Part shown: positions 34,679 to 43,240 of the stretch, in pieces | How positions within the stretch are numbered: the stretch's first letter is position 1 | Layout: each line of letters starts with the position of its first letter | DNA from: an uncultured Cyclobacteriaceae bacterium | Lineage (GTDB): Bacteria > Bacteroidota > Bacteroidia > Cytophagales > Cyclobacteriaceae | Reading direction: 5' to 3' | Assembly: GCA_937146645.1 (NCBI GenBank) | Contig: CAKZRQ010000012.1 | Location: 1-64,000 of the forward strand | Length of the DNA: 64,000 nt | Made by a program: the position numbers and the translations under genes | The notes under the pieces: model-generated | Database searches by the model: none | The model's input: only the letters and a program-made list of their open reading frames with translations | Told to the model about the DNA's origin: nothing

Positions 34679-35791
34679 TTGGAAATTCTATTAAACGCCG
34701 GGATAGGTGTGGGAATTCTGATGTTCTTCCTGCTGCTTTCCAGGAAGAATAAAACCAGATCGGACTTCCTTTTTCTTTCCTGGATCCTGGTCACTCTTGG
34801 CCAGATCACTTTTTATTCCCTCAGCATCTTCCAGACAGGATTAATTGGTCCTTTGGCGATTCTTGGATTTGGACTTCCGCTCTTAGCTTCCCCGCTTTTA
34901 TTTCTTTACATAAAATCACTCACGAGAGAAGGCCTGTTCCGCCTGGAGATATTTTGGCATGTCAGCATTTACTTCCTCTATTGTATCGGTCTGCTTCTGT
35001 TGGCAGGTAGTGAATTAGATTCCATCGCGGCCCAAGACGGTGTTTTGGTGTTTGAGAATCCCGCCACGCCCTTGGCTTATTATTATGCGGTTCCTATGGC
35101 CATCTCGGGAATACTCTACGCCTTCTGGAGTTTACATATCCTGCGACGCCACCGTAAATTGGTTTCTAATTTCTTTTCATACCAGGAGGAAGTCGACCTC
35201 AATTGGCTTACCTATGTGGTCTATCTATTTTTCATTCTATTTCTGATCACTTTCTTCCTGGTTTTGTGCTTCGTTCGATTCCAGTTTGTGAGCCTATCTC
35301 TTGGTTTTGGTTTGGTCGGGATTGCTTTATCCTTTATGCTGATGGCCATAGGATTTTATGGCTTTCGTCAGACTCAGGTATTTGCCTTCGGCAAAGCTGA
35401 ACAGACTCCAAAATCAAATTCACCATCTTATGCCCGTTCAGGATTAGACCAAAGGAAAATCGAGGAGCTTAAAGAGCGAATCGAAACCTTCATGGAAAAG
35501 GAAAAAAGCTATCTGGATGAGAATCTAAACCTGAATCAGCTAGCGCAAAAACTGGAAATAAGTTCTGCCCAACTTTCACAGGTTCTTAATCAGGGCTTTG
35601 AGCAAAACTTCTATGACTACATCAATTCACTCAGGGTGGAGGAAGTCAAGAAGCGCATCGACTCTGAGGAGTACGCTCATCTCTCCGTTCTAGGAATTGC
35701 TTTCGAATGTGGGTTTAAATCTAAATCTTCTTTCAACCGACATTTCAAAAAACACACAGGAAAGTCTCCATCTGAATTTAAAAACAGCTGA
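34679..35791 (+). CDS. Membrane-bound AraC family transcriptional regulator
   Basis: 370 residues. Seven or so hydrophobic segments (residues 1-240) precede a soluble linker and a C-terminal AraC/HTH_18 domain (about 270-370): YLDENLNLNQLAQKLEISSAQLSQVLNQ as the first helix-turn-helix and LGIAFECGFKSKSSFNRHFKKHTGKSPSEF as the second. The start is TTG at 34679; an in-frame TAG lies 24 bases upstream and no ATG exists before the first helix. Such proteins tie DNA binding to a membrane signal. Target genes unknown; the DUF2306-like gene follows after 72 bases. Confidence 0.85.
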   Translation: MEILLNAGIGVGILMFFLLLSRKNKTRSDFLFLSWILVTLGQITFYSLSIFQTGLIGPLAILGFGLPLLASPLLFLYIKSLTREGLFRLEIFWHVSIYFLYCIGLLLLAGSELDSIAAQDGVLVFENPATPLAYYYAVPMAISGILYAFWSLHILRRHRKLVSNFFSYQEEVDLNWLTYVVYLFFILFLITFFLVLCFVRFQFVSLSLGFGLVGIALSFMLMAIGFYGFRQTQVFAFGKAEQTPKSNSPSYARSGLDQRKIEELKERIETFMEKEKSYLDENLNLNQLAQKLEISSAQLSQVLNQGFEQNFYDYINSLRVEEVKKRIDSEEYAHLSVLGIAFECGFKSKSSFNRHFKKHTGKSPSEFKNS

Positions 35792-35863
35792 AAAAGGTGT
35801 CATCCCATGGGTTGGGTCGCGTCTTGGAACCTATAGCGCCAAATTTGATGAAAAACCTAAGCC

Positions 35864-36529
35864 ATGGAAACACTTCATCAAAGCAACATTCTTTTACACA
35901 TTCTAGCAGGATCCCTTGGAATCGTTATTGCTACGATCATCCTTTTTCTGCCGAAATTCACCAAAACTCATAAAAAGCTAGGGAAGACCTACATCTATCT
36001 TTACGTGATAGTTATCATCACAGCCTTCGTTGGTTCCATAGGATTTAGAGGAAGTCTATTTCTGCTATTGCTCACGATCAGTGCTGGATACGGTGCCTTT
36101 TCCGGCTATCGAAATGTCCAGCTGAAATCCAATACTCCCAAGGTTCTGGATATATCAGTTGCTATTTTGGCCATGCTCTCTGCGGGAGCTTTAATTGTCT
36201 ACATTCAGAGCAGCCAACAGCATTGGAGTCCTGTGGTCATCTATTCTACCTATGGCCATCTAGGCTTTGTTGTGACCTACGATTTGCTTCGATACTTTAT
36301 TAGGAAAGACCGCTATGGAAAGCTTTGGCTCTACGAGCACATCTATAAGATGATAGGGTCCTTTACTGCTCTACTCGCTGCCGCATCTGGAAATGTACTT
36401 CCAGAATCTGCCCAGCCAGAAAGTCAATATATGCCATCTTTGATTGGGACGATGATCGCTGTAGGGTTCATTATGGCCTTCAGGAATAAACTCAGAAAAA
36501 GGCCTGAGATAAGTCGGGTCGCGGTTTAA
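35864..36529 (+). CDS. Multi-pass membrane protein, DUF2306-like
   Basis: 221 residues with about six membrane segments. The N-terminal pattern HILAGSLGIVIATIILFLPK...HKKLGKTYIYLYV matches DUF2306-type proteins (His in the first helix, HxxLG before the second). A GKLWLYEHIYKMIGSFTALLAA stretch with another His follows. These could bind heme or metal within the membrane, but that is inference. No known function. It follows the membrane AraC regulator on the same strand and may be its target. Confidence 0.7.
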   Translation: METLHQSNILLHILAGSLGIVIATIILFLPKFTKTHKKLGKTYIYLYVIVIITAFVGSIGFRGSLFLLLLTISAGYGAFSGYRNVQLKSNTPKVLDISVAILAMLSAGALIVYIQSSQQHWSPVVIYSTYGHLGFVVTYDLLRYFIRKDRYGKLWLYEHIYKMIGSFTALLAAASGNVLPESAQPESQYMPSLIGTMIAVGFIMAFRNKLRKRPEISRVAV

Positions 36530-36563
36530 TTGGGAATCAAGCCTTACAATAATTCTAGGGTTC

Positions 36564-37100
36564 TTAAATGGCTTTTCTTCGATAGGTTAGGCTCACAGCT
36601 CCTGTTTCGAACGTCTCTGTATTCACCAAGTCAAATTGGGTTTCTTTTGGATTATTTGGGAAGAGTGGGATTCCAGTTCCGATGAGCACAGGAATAATGC
36701 AAATGATTATTTCATCGATCTCACCCATATTCAGGAGTTCAGAAATGATTTCTCCACCGCCTACGATCCAAATGTCTTTTTGACTCCGGGATTTGATGAG
36801 GTCAATACTTTCCGGGCTGAGGTTTGTCGCTTGGGTTTTTTCGGTCTTGATTTGGTAATTGGCTTGTCTACTGAAAATATAGCTTTCACAGTCTTGATAT
36901 GGCCAATCCATACCAAAGCTGAGAATCTTTTCATAGGTGCTTCTGCCCATTAAAACAGTATCGATTCCTGAAATAAATTCCCCGTATCCGTAATCCAGAT
37001 TATTAGGATTGGGTAAACTTTCCAGCCAATCGATATCCCCATTTTCTCTTGCGATAAATCCATCCAAGCTGATAGCGATGTAAAGTTTGATTTCGGCCAT
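36564..37100 (-). CDS. Dihydrofolate reductase family protein (RibD C-terminal type)
   Basis: 178 residues: EIKLYIAISLDGFIARENGDIDWL at the start, VLMGRSTYEKILSFG, IWIVGGGEIISELL, DEIIICIIPVLIGTGIPLFP. These are the marks of the small RibD_C/YyaP-like reductases that bind NADPH. True folate reduction is not established for this group. Stands alone, convergent with the DUF2306-like gene and divergent from the sulfatase. Confidence 0.9.
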   Translation of the reverse strand: MAEIKLYIAISLDGFIARENGDIDWLESLPNPNNLDYGYGEFISGIDTVLMGRSTYEKILSFGMDWPYQDCESYIFSRQANYQIKTEKTQATNLSPESIDLIKSRSQKDIWIVGGGEIISELLNMGEIDEIIICIIPVLIGTGIPLFPNNPKETQFDLVNTETFETGAVSLTYRRKAI

Positions 37101-37167
37101 GTATCAATTTAGCGATTTCCACTTCTAATGGATTGGGATGCTTTTTCTCTTTTCGTATTTTGATGAG

Positions 37168-38517
37168 ATGAGACGCTCTTTGTCGCTTTTCCTTTTTTTG
37201 TTTGCAATCAGCTTTGGCCTTCAGGCCCAGGAAAGACCCAACATCATATTTATCCTCACAGATGATCAGCGATGGGATGCGCTGGGGTATGCAGGGAATG
37301 AAATCATTCATACGCCGGAAATGGATAAACTTGCTGAAGAGGGCGTGTATTTTGAGAATGCCTATGTAACCACGCCCATATGTGCGGCCAGTAGAGCTAG
37401 CATCCTTACCGGAACCTACGAGCACACACATGGCTACACTTTCGGACAGGAGTTTCAGGAGAGTTTTGCTCAAAGCTCTTATCCGTTTTTAATGAGAGAT
37501 GCAGGATATGTAACGGCTTTTTTCGGGAAATTTGGTATCAATTATCCTGGTTTTTCCAGGATGTTCGATCTGGGAGATAGCTATGATCGAAATGGAAATT
37601 TTAATGATCGAAGGGGCTATTTCTATAAAACCATAGATTCTGACACGGTTCATCTCACCCGATATACCGGTCATCAGGCCATTGAGTTTATCATGGATCA
37701 GACTCAAGAGCAGCCATTTCTTTTGTCCCTGAGCTTTTCTGCTCCTCATGCGCATGATCCGGCGGAAGACCAGTATTATTGGTCTGAGGAATTTGATGGA
37801 TTGTACACAGATTTGAGGATACCTGAGTCCGCAATTGATGAAGAAAAATACTTCCTTAATCAACCCAAGGCAGTTAGGGAAGGAGAAAATCGAACCCGCT
37901 GGTACTGGAGATACGATACTCCTGAAAAGTATCAGAAAAGCATGAAAGGATACTATCGGATGATCAGTGAGGTGGATGATGAAATAGGAAGAATCAGAAA
38001 AGCCTTGGAGGAAAATGGCTTGGCAGAGAATACGGTGATTATTCTAATGGGAGATAATGGCTATTTCCAGGGTGAACGGCAGCTGGCGGGTAAATGGCTG
38101 ATGTATGAAAATTCACTTCGGGTACCACTGATTATTTATGATCCGAGGTCAGGTTCTCGAAGGAAGGTTAAGGATTTTGGGTTGAATATAGATATTGCTC
38201 CTACGATTCTGGGCTTCGCCAATGTTCCAATTCCAGCAGGCTGGGAAGGTAAAAACCTTGCAGGTTATACCAAGGGGAAAAGACCTGCAAAAAATCGTAG
38301 CTCCTTTGTGGTTGAACATTTATGGAAGATAAATATCATTCCTGCCAGCCAGGGGATACGATGGAAAAACTGGAAGTATTTCAAATATCTTGAAAACCCC
38401 GAATGCGAGGAGCTATATAATTTGGATACCGACCCCTTGGAACTCCATAATTTGAAAGATGATCCGAAGGGAAAAAAAGTCTTAAAGAAGATAGAGAAGT
38501 CGATTAGTAAATTCTGA
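37168..38517 (+). CDS. Exported sulfatase (arylsulfatase family)
   Basis: 449 residues. The ATG at 37168 starts the signal peptide (MRRSLSLFLFLFAISFGLQAQ); an in-frame ATG at 37138 adds ten residues. RPNIIFILTDDQRWDALG supplies the two metal-binding aspartates, and PICAASRASILTG holds the maturation site with Cys72 (C-A-A-S-R), to be converted to formylglycine. SFSAPHAHDP, MGDNGYFQGERQLAGKWLMYE and SLRVPLIIYDPR follow the family pattern. C-x-A-x-R is one of the accepted forms of the maturation site. No maturase gene is in the window. Substrate probably a sulfated polysaccharide or ester. Confidence 0.92.
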   Translation: MRRSLSLFLFLFAISFGLQAQERPNIIFILTDDQRWDALGYAGNEIIHTPEMDKLAEEGVYFENAYVTTPICAASRASILTGTYEHTHGYTFGQEFQESFAQSSYPFLMRDAGYVTAFFGKFGINYPGFSRMFDLGDSYDRNGNFNDRRGYFYKTIDSDTVHLTRYTGHQAIEFIMDQTQEQPFLLSLSFSAPHAHDPAEDQYYWSEEFDGLYTDLRIPESAIDEEKYFLNQPKAVREGENRTRWYWRYDTPEKYQKSMKGYYRMISEVDDEIGRIRKALEENGLAENTVIILMGDNGYFQGERQLAGKWLMYENSLRVPLIIYDPRSGSRRKVKDFGLNIDIAPTILGFANVPIPAGWEGKNLAGYTKGKRPAKNRSSFVVEHLWKINIIPASQGIRWKNWKYFKYLENPECEELYNLDTDPLELHNLKDDPKGKKVLKKIEKSISKF

Positions 38518-38530
38518 AGTGAAGAATTCA

Positions 38531-39073
38531 TTAAATCAATTGAATCTTAAAATATTGATCTGCGAAAACGACTGCAAGAAGAAAAACGGAGCAGAAAAGG
38601 AAGTTGATTAGATTAAAGCTAAACCCAATTTTATGCTTTCTGGAAATGAGGATCACCAGAAGAAGCAGAAACCCGGTAACTAATATCGATAGGGTATAAA
38701 GCCCGATTCCAAAATGTAAACCAAGTCTTCCCTCATCATTGGCTTCAAAAATATTCGCGAGCCCAGCGAAAAACCGGTAGACCAGCGGAAAAAAGAAAAT
38801 AGGATAAAACAGAATGTTTCTGTTTTTATCCAGAATAAAAAAGAAAAAAATGGCCTGGAGGACAGTAAATATTGGGCCGGCGCTAGTGATGATGTTTCTA
38901 TGCCATTCCTCTTCATAATAGCCTGCAACCGTTTTGACCGTATTCATTGACATGGTCATTTCATTGCCTAAATATTCTCCCATGAGCCAGTGGGCGAATT
39001 CATGGAAGAAGCAACTAAGAAGGACAGATAAGAAAATGATGAAAATGTAGCTGGGAGTAATCTTCGGATGCAT
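38531..39073 (-). CDS. Small membrane metalloprotease-like protein (M50-like)
   Basis: 180 residues from the ATG at 39073; a longer frame back to 39217 runs into the neighbouring SDR gene and is not used. Five or so hydrophobic segments. The zinc motif HEFAH (residues 24-28) sits in the first helix, and SAGPIFTVLQAI resembles the GP-containing helix of site-2 proteases. The Asp ligand in NEANDEG..LGLHFG is possible but not certain. Function unknown. Convergent with the sulfatase gene. Confidence 0.7.
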   Translation of the reverse strand: MHPKITPSYIFIIFLSVLLSCFFHEFAHWLMGEYLGNEMTMSMNTVKTVAGYYEEEWHRNIITSAGPIFTVLQAIFFFFILDKNRNILFYPIFFFPLVYRFFAGLANIFEANDEGRLGLHFGIGLYTLSILVTGFLLLLVILISRKHKIGFSFNLINFLFCSVFLLAVVFADQYFKIQLI

Positions 39074-39134
39074 CAAAAAATTGGTTTTAAGCTTTGATGC
39101 ATCCAAAGACTGATAGGTTACATTTTGGCAGTTG

Positions 39135-39944
39135 TTAGCCCAAGAAATTGGCTTTAATACCCGCTCTGAAAGCCTCATCACCCACCTGGTTTCTTTGGGC
39201 ATACATAGCAAGTGCATCTTGTCCTGCTGGATATCTAAGCTTGTCTAAACCATCCGTTGCGGCTTCCCAAACCACATCAGCAATTTGTTCGGCAGTAGAA
39301 TAGCTTTTTTGCCTTTCCGGATCCATGAATGCTGCCATTACCTTTTGCATGGTATCGGCATAAGCGTCATGATTTGTTAGATCAAGAGACCTACCGCCGA
39401 AATCGGTGGCGATTCCACCAGGCGAAACGGTCTTCACACCAATGCCATGAGGATTTAACTCAAATGCGAGACTCTCACTCCAACCTTCAAGGGCCCATTT
39501 TGTGGCATGATAAACAGAGTTGAATGGGAAGGTAACCAGACCACCTATGGAAGTTGTGGTAATAAACAGACCTGATTTCTTTTGTCTAAAGTGAGGAATA
39601 AAAGATTGAGTTACTCGAAGAACACCAAGCAAATTAGTGTTCAACTGTCTTACCAGCTGTTCGTCCGTAGCTCCTTCAAAGGGTCCTGCCAGGCCATAAC
39701 CGGCATTGTTAAAAACTACATCAATATCCCCAAGTTCAATGGCAGCCTTTGAAGCGGAGGAAATTTGATCCAGGTTGGTTACATCCAAAGCCATGAGTGT
39801 TATATTTTCCTTTTGGCCTAGATCGGTGTCATTTTCTGGCTTTCGCATGGTGGCGATTACATCCCAACCCTTCTCAGCAAATAATATGGCTGTGGCTTTT
39901 CCCAAACCAGTGGACGCGCCTGTAATAAAAATTCTCTTGTTCAT
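39135..39944 (-). CDS. Short-chain dehydrogenase/reductase
   Basis: 269 residues. NAD(P)-binding TGASTGLGKATA (about 8-19), NNAGYG, catalytic Ser in TTTSIGG and YHATK. After the core comes a C-terminal extension usual for the group. TMRKPE after the second strand, with Arg, suggests NADPH preference (inference). Substrate unknown. No operon partner is evident. Confidence 0.92.
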   Translation of the reverse strand: MNKRIFITGASTGLGKATAILFAEKGWDVIATMRKPENDTDLGQKENITLMALDVTNLDQISSASKAAIELGDIDVVFNNAGYGLAGPFEGATDEQLVRQLNTNLLGVLRVTQSFIPHFRQKKSGLFITTTSIGGLVTFPFNSVYHATKWALEGWSESLAFELNPHGIGVKTVSPGGIATDFGGRSLDLTNHDAYADTMQKVMAAFMDPERQKSYSTAEQIADVVWEAATDGLDKLRYPAGQDALAMYAQRNQVGDEAFRAGIKANFLG

Positions 39945-39983
39945 TTTTTAGGATTTAAAAGTTAATTCTTAGTGTAAATGAAA

Positions 39984-40003
39984 AAACCATCTGATGATGG
40001 TTT
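39984..40003 (-). terminator. Rho-independent terminator downstream of the receptor/thioredoxin operon
   Basis: On the minus strand AAACCATC-ATCA-GATGGTTT followed by Ts (the A run at 39981-39986 on the plus strand). It lies about 100 bases past the thioredoxin gene stop and just upstream of the SDR gene. Confidence 0.8.
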
Positions 40004-40105
40004 ATCTGTTAATCGGAAGATACAAAAAAGACAATTATCCATCCTCTTAGGTCGTTGAGGATTAGTAGAAAATCTTGAAGTATAGCAAAGGCTGTAATGG
40101 CGAGC

Positions 40106-40588
40106 TTACTCCAAAGCTTGAAGTAATTTCTTGCTATCCATATACTCGAAGTACCTCGCGGTGATATTGAACTGTTCGTCTAGAATCACTAAGGTAGGCG
40201 GGGCAAATTGGTTATCTCGTGTAGCTAAGTATTGAGCTATTTGATGGATCGGGGTTCTGGACTTACCCACCTGATCATTAATAAAAGTAGTGCCTCCAAA
40301 CTCTACGTCAGATTCCATTTCAGCATCGAATCTGACCACGTAATAGTCTTCATTTAGCTTTTTGATCACATTAGCTTTGGTGAAAACTACCCTGTCCATT
40401 TTCCTACAATAGGTACACCAATCGGTGTAAAAGTCAAGAAGGACTTTTTTAGGCTTTGTATTTAAAGAATCCTCAAGCTGCTCGAAGGTAAGCCACTGCA
40501 CAGAACCCTTTTCCTGGGCACTTAAAGAAGTGCTCAGGAAAAGGGTAAGTGCTAAAAAGCAAAGGATGCTATGTGATTTATTTATCAA
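40106..40588 (-). CDS. Exported thioredoxin-like protein
   Basis: 160 residues. Signal peptide (LCFLALTLFLSTSLSAQ), then a thioredoxin fold with active site DWCTYCRKMD (W-C-T-Y-C) and the cis-proline loop FAPPTLVIL. The start is TTG within the sequence CATTGATAA, overlapping the TGA stop of the TonB receptor gene, so the two are coupled. A disulfide-exchange partner of a receptor with a Cys-x-x-Cys plug is plausible. No TlpA-type anchor is evident; it is probably soluble in the periplasm. Confidence 0.88.
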   Translation of the reverse strand: MINKSHSILCFLALTLFLSTSLSAQEKGSVQWLTFEQLEDSLNTKPKKVLLDFYTDWCTYCRKMDRVVFTKANVIKKLNEDYYVVRFDAEMESDVEFGGTTFINDQVGKSRTPIHQIAQYLATRDNQFAPPTLVILDEQFNITARYFEYMDSKKLLQALE

Positions 40589-42942
40589 TGCAGTCTTCCA
40601 ATTTTGATGGCAAAGAAGAAAGATCGTGGCGCTAGTGGACCGTAAACAAAGTCCGAATCACGCTCAGGTCCAGTGGAGAATTCGGGTTGGAAACTGTTGA
40701 ACATATTTCTAATTCCACCACTGAATTCAACTTGAAAATCTTCACTTAGATCAACATGATAGCTGGCTTTAAGATTCACGTCGAAGAATGGATCAGATTC
40801 AAATAAATCAAGGAATCCATCATCTCCCACAACTCTAGGAACGATCATAGACCCAGTATAGGTTCCCGTGAGGTCTACTCTAAACCTTTTTGAGAAGGAA
40901 TAATAACTCGTGAAATAGCCGTAGAAATTAGGGTTTCTTACAAATTCATCAACCACCACCGCATTTTCGCCACCATCTTCTGGTTCGAAAAGAACTTGTG
41001 GTTCATCATATTTTGAACTTTGGATGGTTCCGCCCAGCTGGAAAGCGAGGTTTGAATTAGGAGAAAAGCCTGATTCGAAATTAATACCAGATACTGTAGC
41101 CCCTTCGCCATTTCTAACTTCTTCAACAATAGAACCATTAGGAAGAGTCACTCCAGTACTTACCTGAGTGAATGGGTTTTGAAGCCTGGTGTAAAAACCC
41201 TCCAGCAAGAAGTTAAACTGCGTCAGTCCAACATTTTTGGTGTAGTTGAATGAGCCTGTATAAGCATTAGAAGTCTCTTTTTCCAGATCTTCTGAAAGAA
41301 TTACAAATAGTGGCTCACCACCTACAGAAGAAATGTGTAAGTCTTCATTGAAGGCTTGAGGCGCCCTAAATCCTCTGGCATAACCACCTCGGAAACGGAG
41401 GTCCTCAGTTATTTTATACATCAAGGTGAACCTTGGACTAAACACTCCGAAGTTTTGATCAATGCTTCTGTCAATATCGCCTAACCGGTACGTTCCATCT
41501 ACATCTGTTATATCATAGCGACCACCAATTAAAGTGGTTAATCTCTCACTTGGTTTCCACTCATACTGGCCGAAAATACCAGTACTATTTACTCTTTGGT
41601 CTACTAATCTATTATACCCATTAATCTCATCCTGAGTATCATAGTTTTGGTTTTCAACACCTATCGTGAATACATCACGATTATTTATGGCATAATTGAA
41701 TTGAGTTCCAATGACAAAGGAAACGTCATCAGTTATACCATAAGAGTTGATCGCTAAGAGGCTGTCCTCTGCAGTTCTACCACCACCGAGTCCACCATAG
41801 TAACTATCTCTTCTAGTAGATTGCGCAGAGGCATAGGCGGCGAATTGTCCGCGATTATCCTTAGTTCTTTGCTCAAAATTCAGCCCCCCGAAGAAAGTGT
41901 TGTGGTCCAACTGCTCGGCAATATCCGTGAAATGTGGAGCCAGATTTAATCGATCACCGCCTCTTCTATACTCTTCCAGGGCGCTGAAATCTACCGAGAT
42001 TTTGCTTCTGTCGGATGGCTTGAAAAATGCCTTACCCCCAAAAACTGTATTGTTTAATTCAACCAATTCAGTGAAGCCATCTCCATCCGCATCGTAGCTG
42101 TCTCTATTTCTACTCATTCCATAAAAGGTCACCCCAGAAGTAAGACTTTCGTTTACAATGGAGCCATTCATGCTGAAGGTCTGATCCACTCCACCATCAT
42201 CAAAAACACCTGTGTTTGATTGGATCTCCCAAAGGTTTTCTACTGGGTCCTTGGTGATAATATTGATAGTACCTCCGATAGCGTTTGAACCATAAAGAGC
42301 AGAACCACCACTTCTTACAACTTCGACTCTCTCAACAATATTTGTTGGTATTTGCTCTAAACCATAAACACTATTCAATGCGCTGAAAATCGCCCTGCTA
42401 TTGATCAAAATCTGTGAATAAGCTCCATCTAAACCATTTAATCGAACCTGGGTGAATCCACAGTTTTGACAATTTGCCTCTACACGAACGCCTGGTTGAT
42501 AGTTTAGGCTTTCTGATACAGTGATGGATTGAGTTGCTTTGAAAATTTTGTCATCCAACATATTCACTACGATAGGGTTGTTTACCCTATCTTGTTCATA
42601 TCGGGTTCCGGAGACTACCACATTTTCAAGATTGAAAGCATCTGGCCGAATAGTAAAGTCCATTTTTAGATTTTGGCCAGGGGACAATGAAATCTCTTCA
42701 GAAACGGAAGTATAACCTAGTAAGCTGATCAGAATGGTGTAGTCGCCAGCTGGAACATTTTGTATCAAGAATTTACCATCCGCATTCGTGAAGGATCCGT
42801 TTGTTGTTCCTTTAAGAATCACATTAGCAAACTCTACAGGTCCTTCTTCAGAAACAATCTTACCTGAGATAGTTCCTGATTGGGAATAACCCAACATACT
42901 TGTAACCAGGAATACAGCAATTAATAGTAGTTGTGTTTTCAA
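40585..42942 (-). CDS. TonB-dependent receptor with Cys-x-x-Cys in the plug
   Basis: 785 residues. TTG start (upstream in-frame TAA, no ATG), signal peptide KTQLLLIAVFLVTSMLGYSQ, carboxypeptidase-regulatory-like domain (about 22-100: ISGKIVSEEGPVEFANVIL), plug (VSGTRYEQDRV; VERVEVVRSGGSALYGSNAIGGTINII), and barrel ending FAIKIGRLH. The plug contains ANCQNCGFTQVRLNGL with C158 and C161. The C-x-x-C suggests metal or redox sensitivity. Coupled with an exported thioredoxin by 4-base overlap. Ligand unknown; the organisation would suit a metal or a metal chelate. Confidence 0.88.
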   Translation of the reverse strand: MKTQLLLIAVFLVTSMLGYSQSGTISGKIVSEEGPVEFANVILKGTTNGSFTNADGKFLIQNVPAGDYTILISLLGYTSVSEEISLSPGQNLKMDFTIRPDAFNLENVVVSGTRYEQDRVNNPIVVNMLDDKIFKATQSITVSESLNYQPGVRVEANCQNCGFTQVRLNGLDGAYSQILINSRAIFSALNSVYGLEQIPTNIVERVEVVRSGGSALYGSNAIGGTINIITKDPVENLWEIQSNTGVFDDGGVDQTFSMNGSIVNESLTSGVTFYGMSRNRDSYDADGDGFTELVELNNTVFGGKAFFKPSDRSKISVDFSALEEYRRGGDRLNLAPHFTDIAEQLDHNTFFGGLNFEQRTKDNRGQFAAYASAQSTRRDSYYGGLGGGRTAEDSLLAINSYGITDDVSFVIGTQFNYAINNRDVFTIGVENQNYDTQDEINGYNRLVDQRVNSTGIFGQYEWKPSERLTTLIGGRYDITDVDGTYRLGDIDRSIDQNFGVFSPRFTLMYKITEDLRFRGGYARGFRAPQAFNEDLHISSVGGEPLFVILSEDLEKETSNAYTGSFNYTKNVGLTQFNFLLEGFYTRLQNPFTQVSTGVTLPNGSIVEEVRNGEGATVSGINFESGFSPNSNLAFQLGGTIQSSKYDEPQVLFEPEDGGENAVVVDEFVRNPNFYGYFTSYYSFSKRFRVDLTGTYTGSMIVPRVVGDDGFLDLFESDPFFDVNLKASYHVDLSEDFQVEFSGGIRNMFNSFQPEFSTGPERDSDFVYGPLAPRSFFFAIKIGRLH

Positions 42943-42950
42943 AACAAATT

Positions 42951-43011
42951 TTTAGATAAGACTAAAATTGATTTTAGAATAGGCAAATATAATTATTTTG
43001 ATTTATCTAAA
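42951..43011. promoter_or_regulatory. Nested inverted repeats upstream of the TonB receptor
   Basis: TTTAGATAA (42951-42959) and its exact complement TTATCTAAA (43003-43011) flank a second palindrome, CTAAAAT-TG-ATTTTAG (42962-42977). They surround the candidate -7 element on the minus strand, so a repressor bound here could occlude the promoter. Confidence 0.5.
42984..42991 (-). promoter_or_regulatory. Candidate -7 promoter element of the TonB receptor gene
   Basis: On the minus strand TATATTTG, an exact match to TAnnTTTG, 41 bases before the TTG start at 42942. No -33 TTTG at the expected spacing. Confidence 0.4.
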
Positions 43012-43042
43012 TACATATTCTTTCAAATTTCGATAAAAATAC

Positions 43043-43055
43043 GCAACAATGTTGC
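43043..43055. promoter_or_regulatory. GCAAC-AAT-GTTGC inverted repeat, candidate operator
   Basis: A 5-bp perfect inverted repeat with a 3-bp centre in the 298-bp gap between the divergent receptor and DUF5916 genes. Its form resembles sites bound by winged-helix metal regulators, but no such regulator is next to it. Confidence 0.35.
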
Positions 43056-43129
43056 ATAAAGGAGAAAATGTTGACGAATGGTTAATTCTAGTGGATGGAC
43101 ATGCTGAACCGCTCAAGTAAAACATGGGA

Positions 43130-43162
43130 TTTGTTCTAACCGTCAGGCCGAGAGTAAGTTTG
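43130..43162 (+). promoter_or_regulatory. Candidate promoter of the DUF5916 gene
   Basis: TTTG at 43130-43133 and TAAGTTTG at 43155-43162, a full match to the -7 consensus with 21 bp between the boxes (slightly long). The ATG follows 79 bases downstream. Confidence 0.4.
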
Positions 43163-43240
43163 GTTGATAAAAATGATAAATGAAGACCGCTGGTATAAAA
43201 GTGATTCATTGGCTCTTCGTTGTTCAGCTAGCTTTGCAAG

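Noticed and set aside
39074..39217. Longer N-terminus for the M50-like gene
   Set aside because: It overlaps the SDR gene and is not hydrophobic or signal-like; the ATG at 39073 fits better.
43229..43236. Second -7-like box TAGCTTTG at the DUF5916 start
   Set aside because: It ends only 4 bases before the ATG, too close to serve unless transcripts are leaderless.
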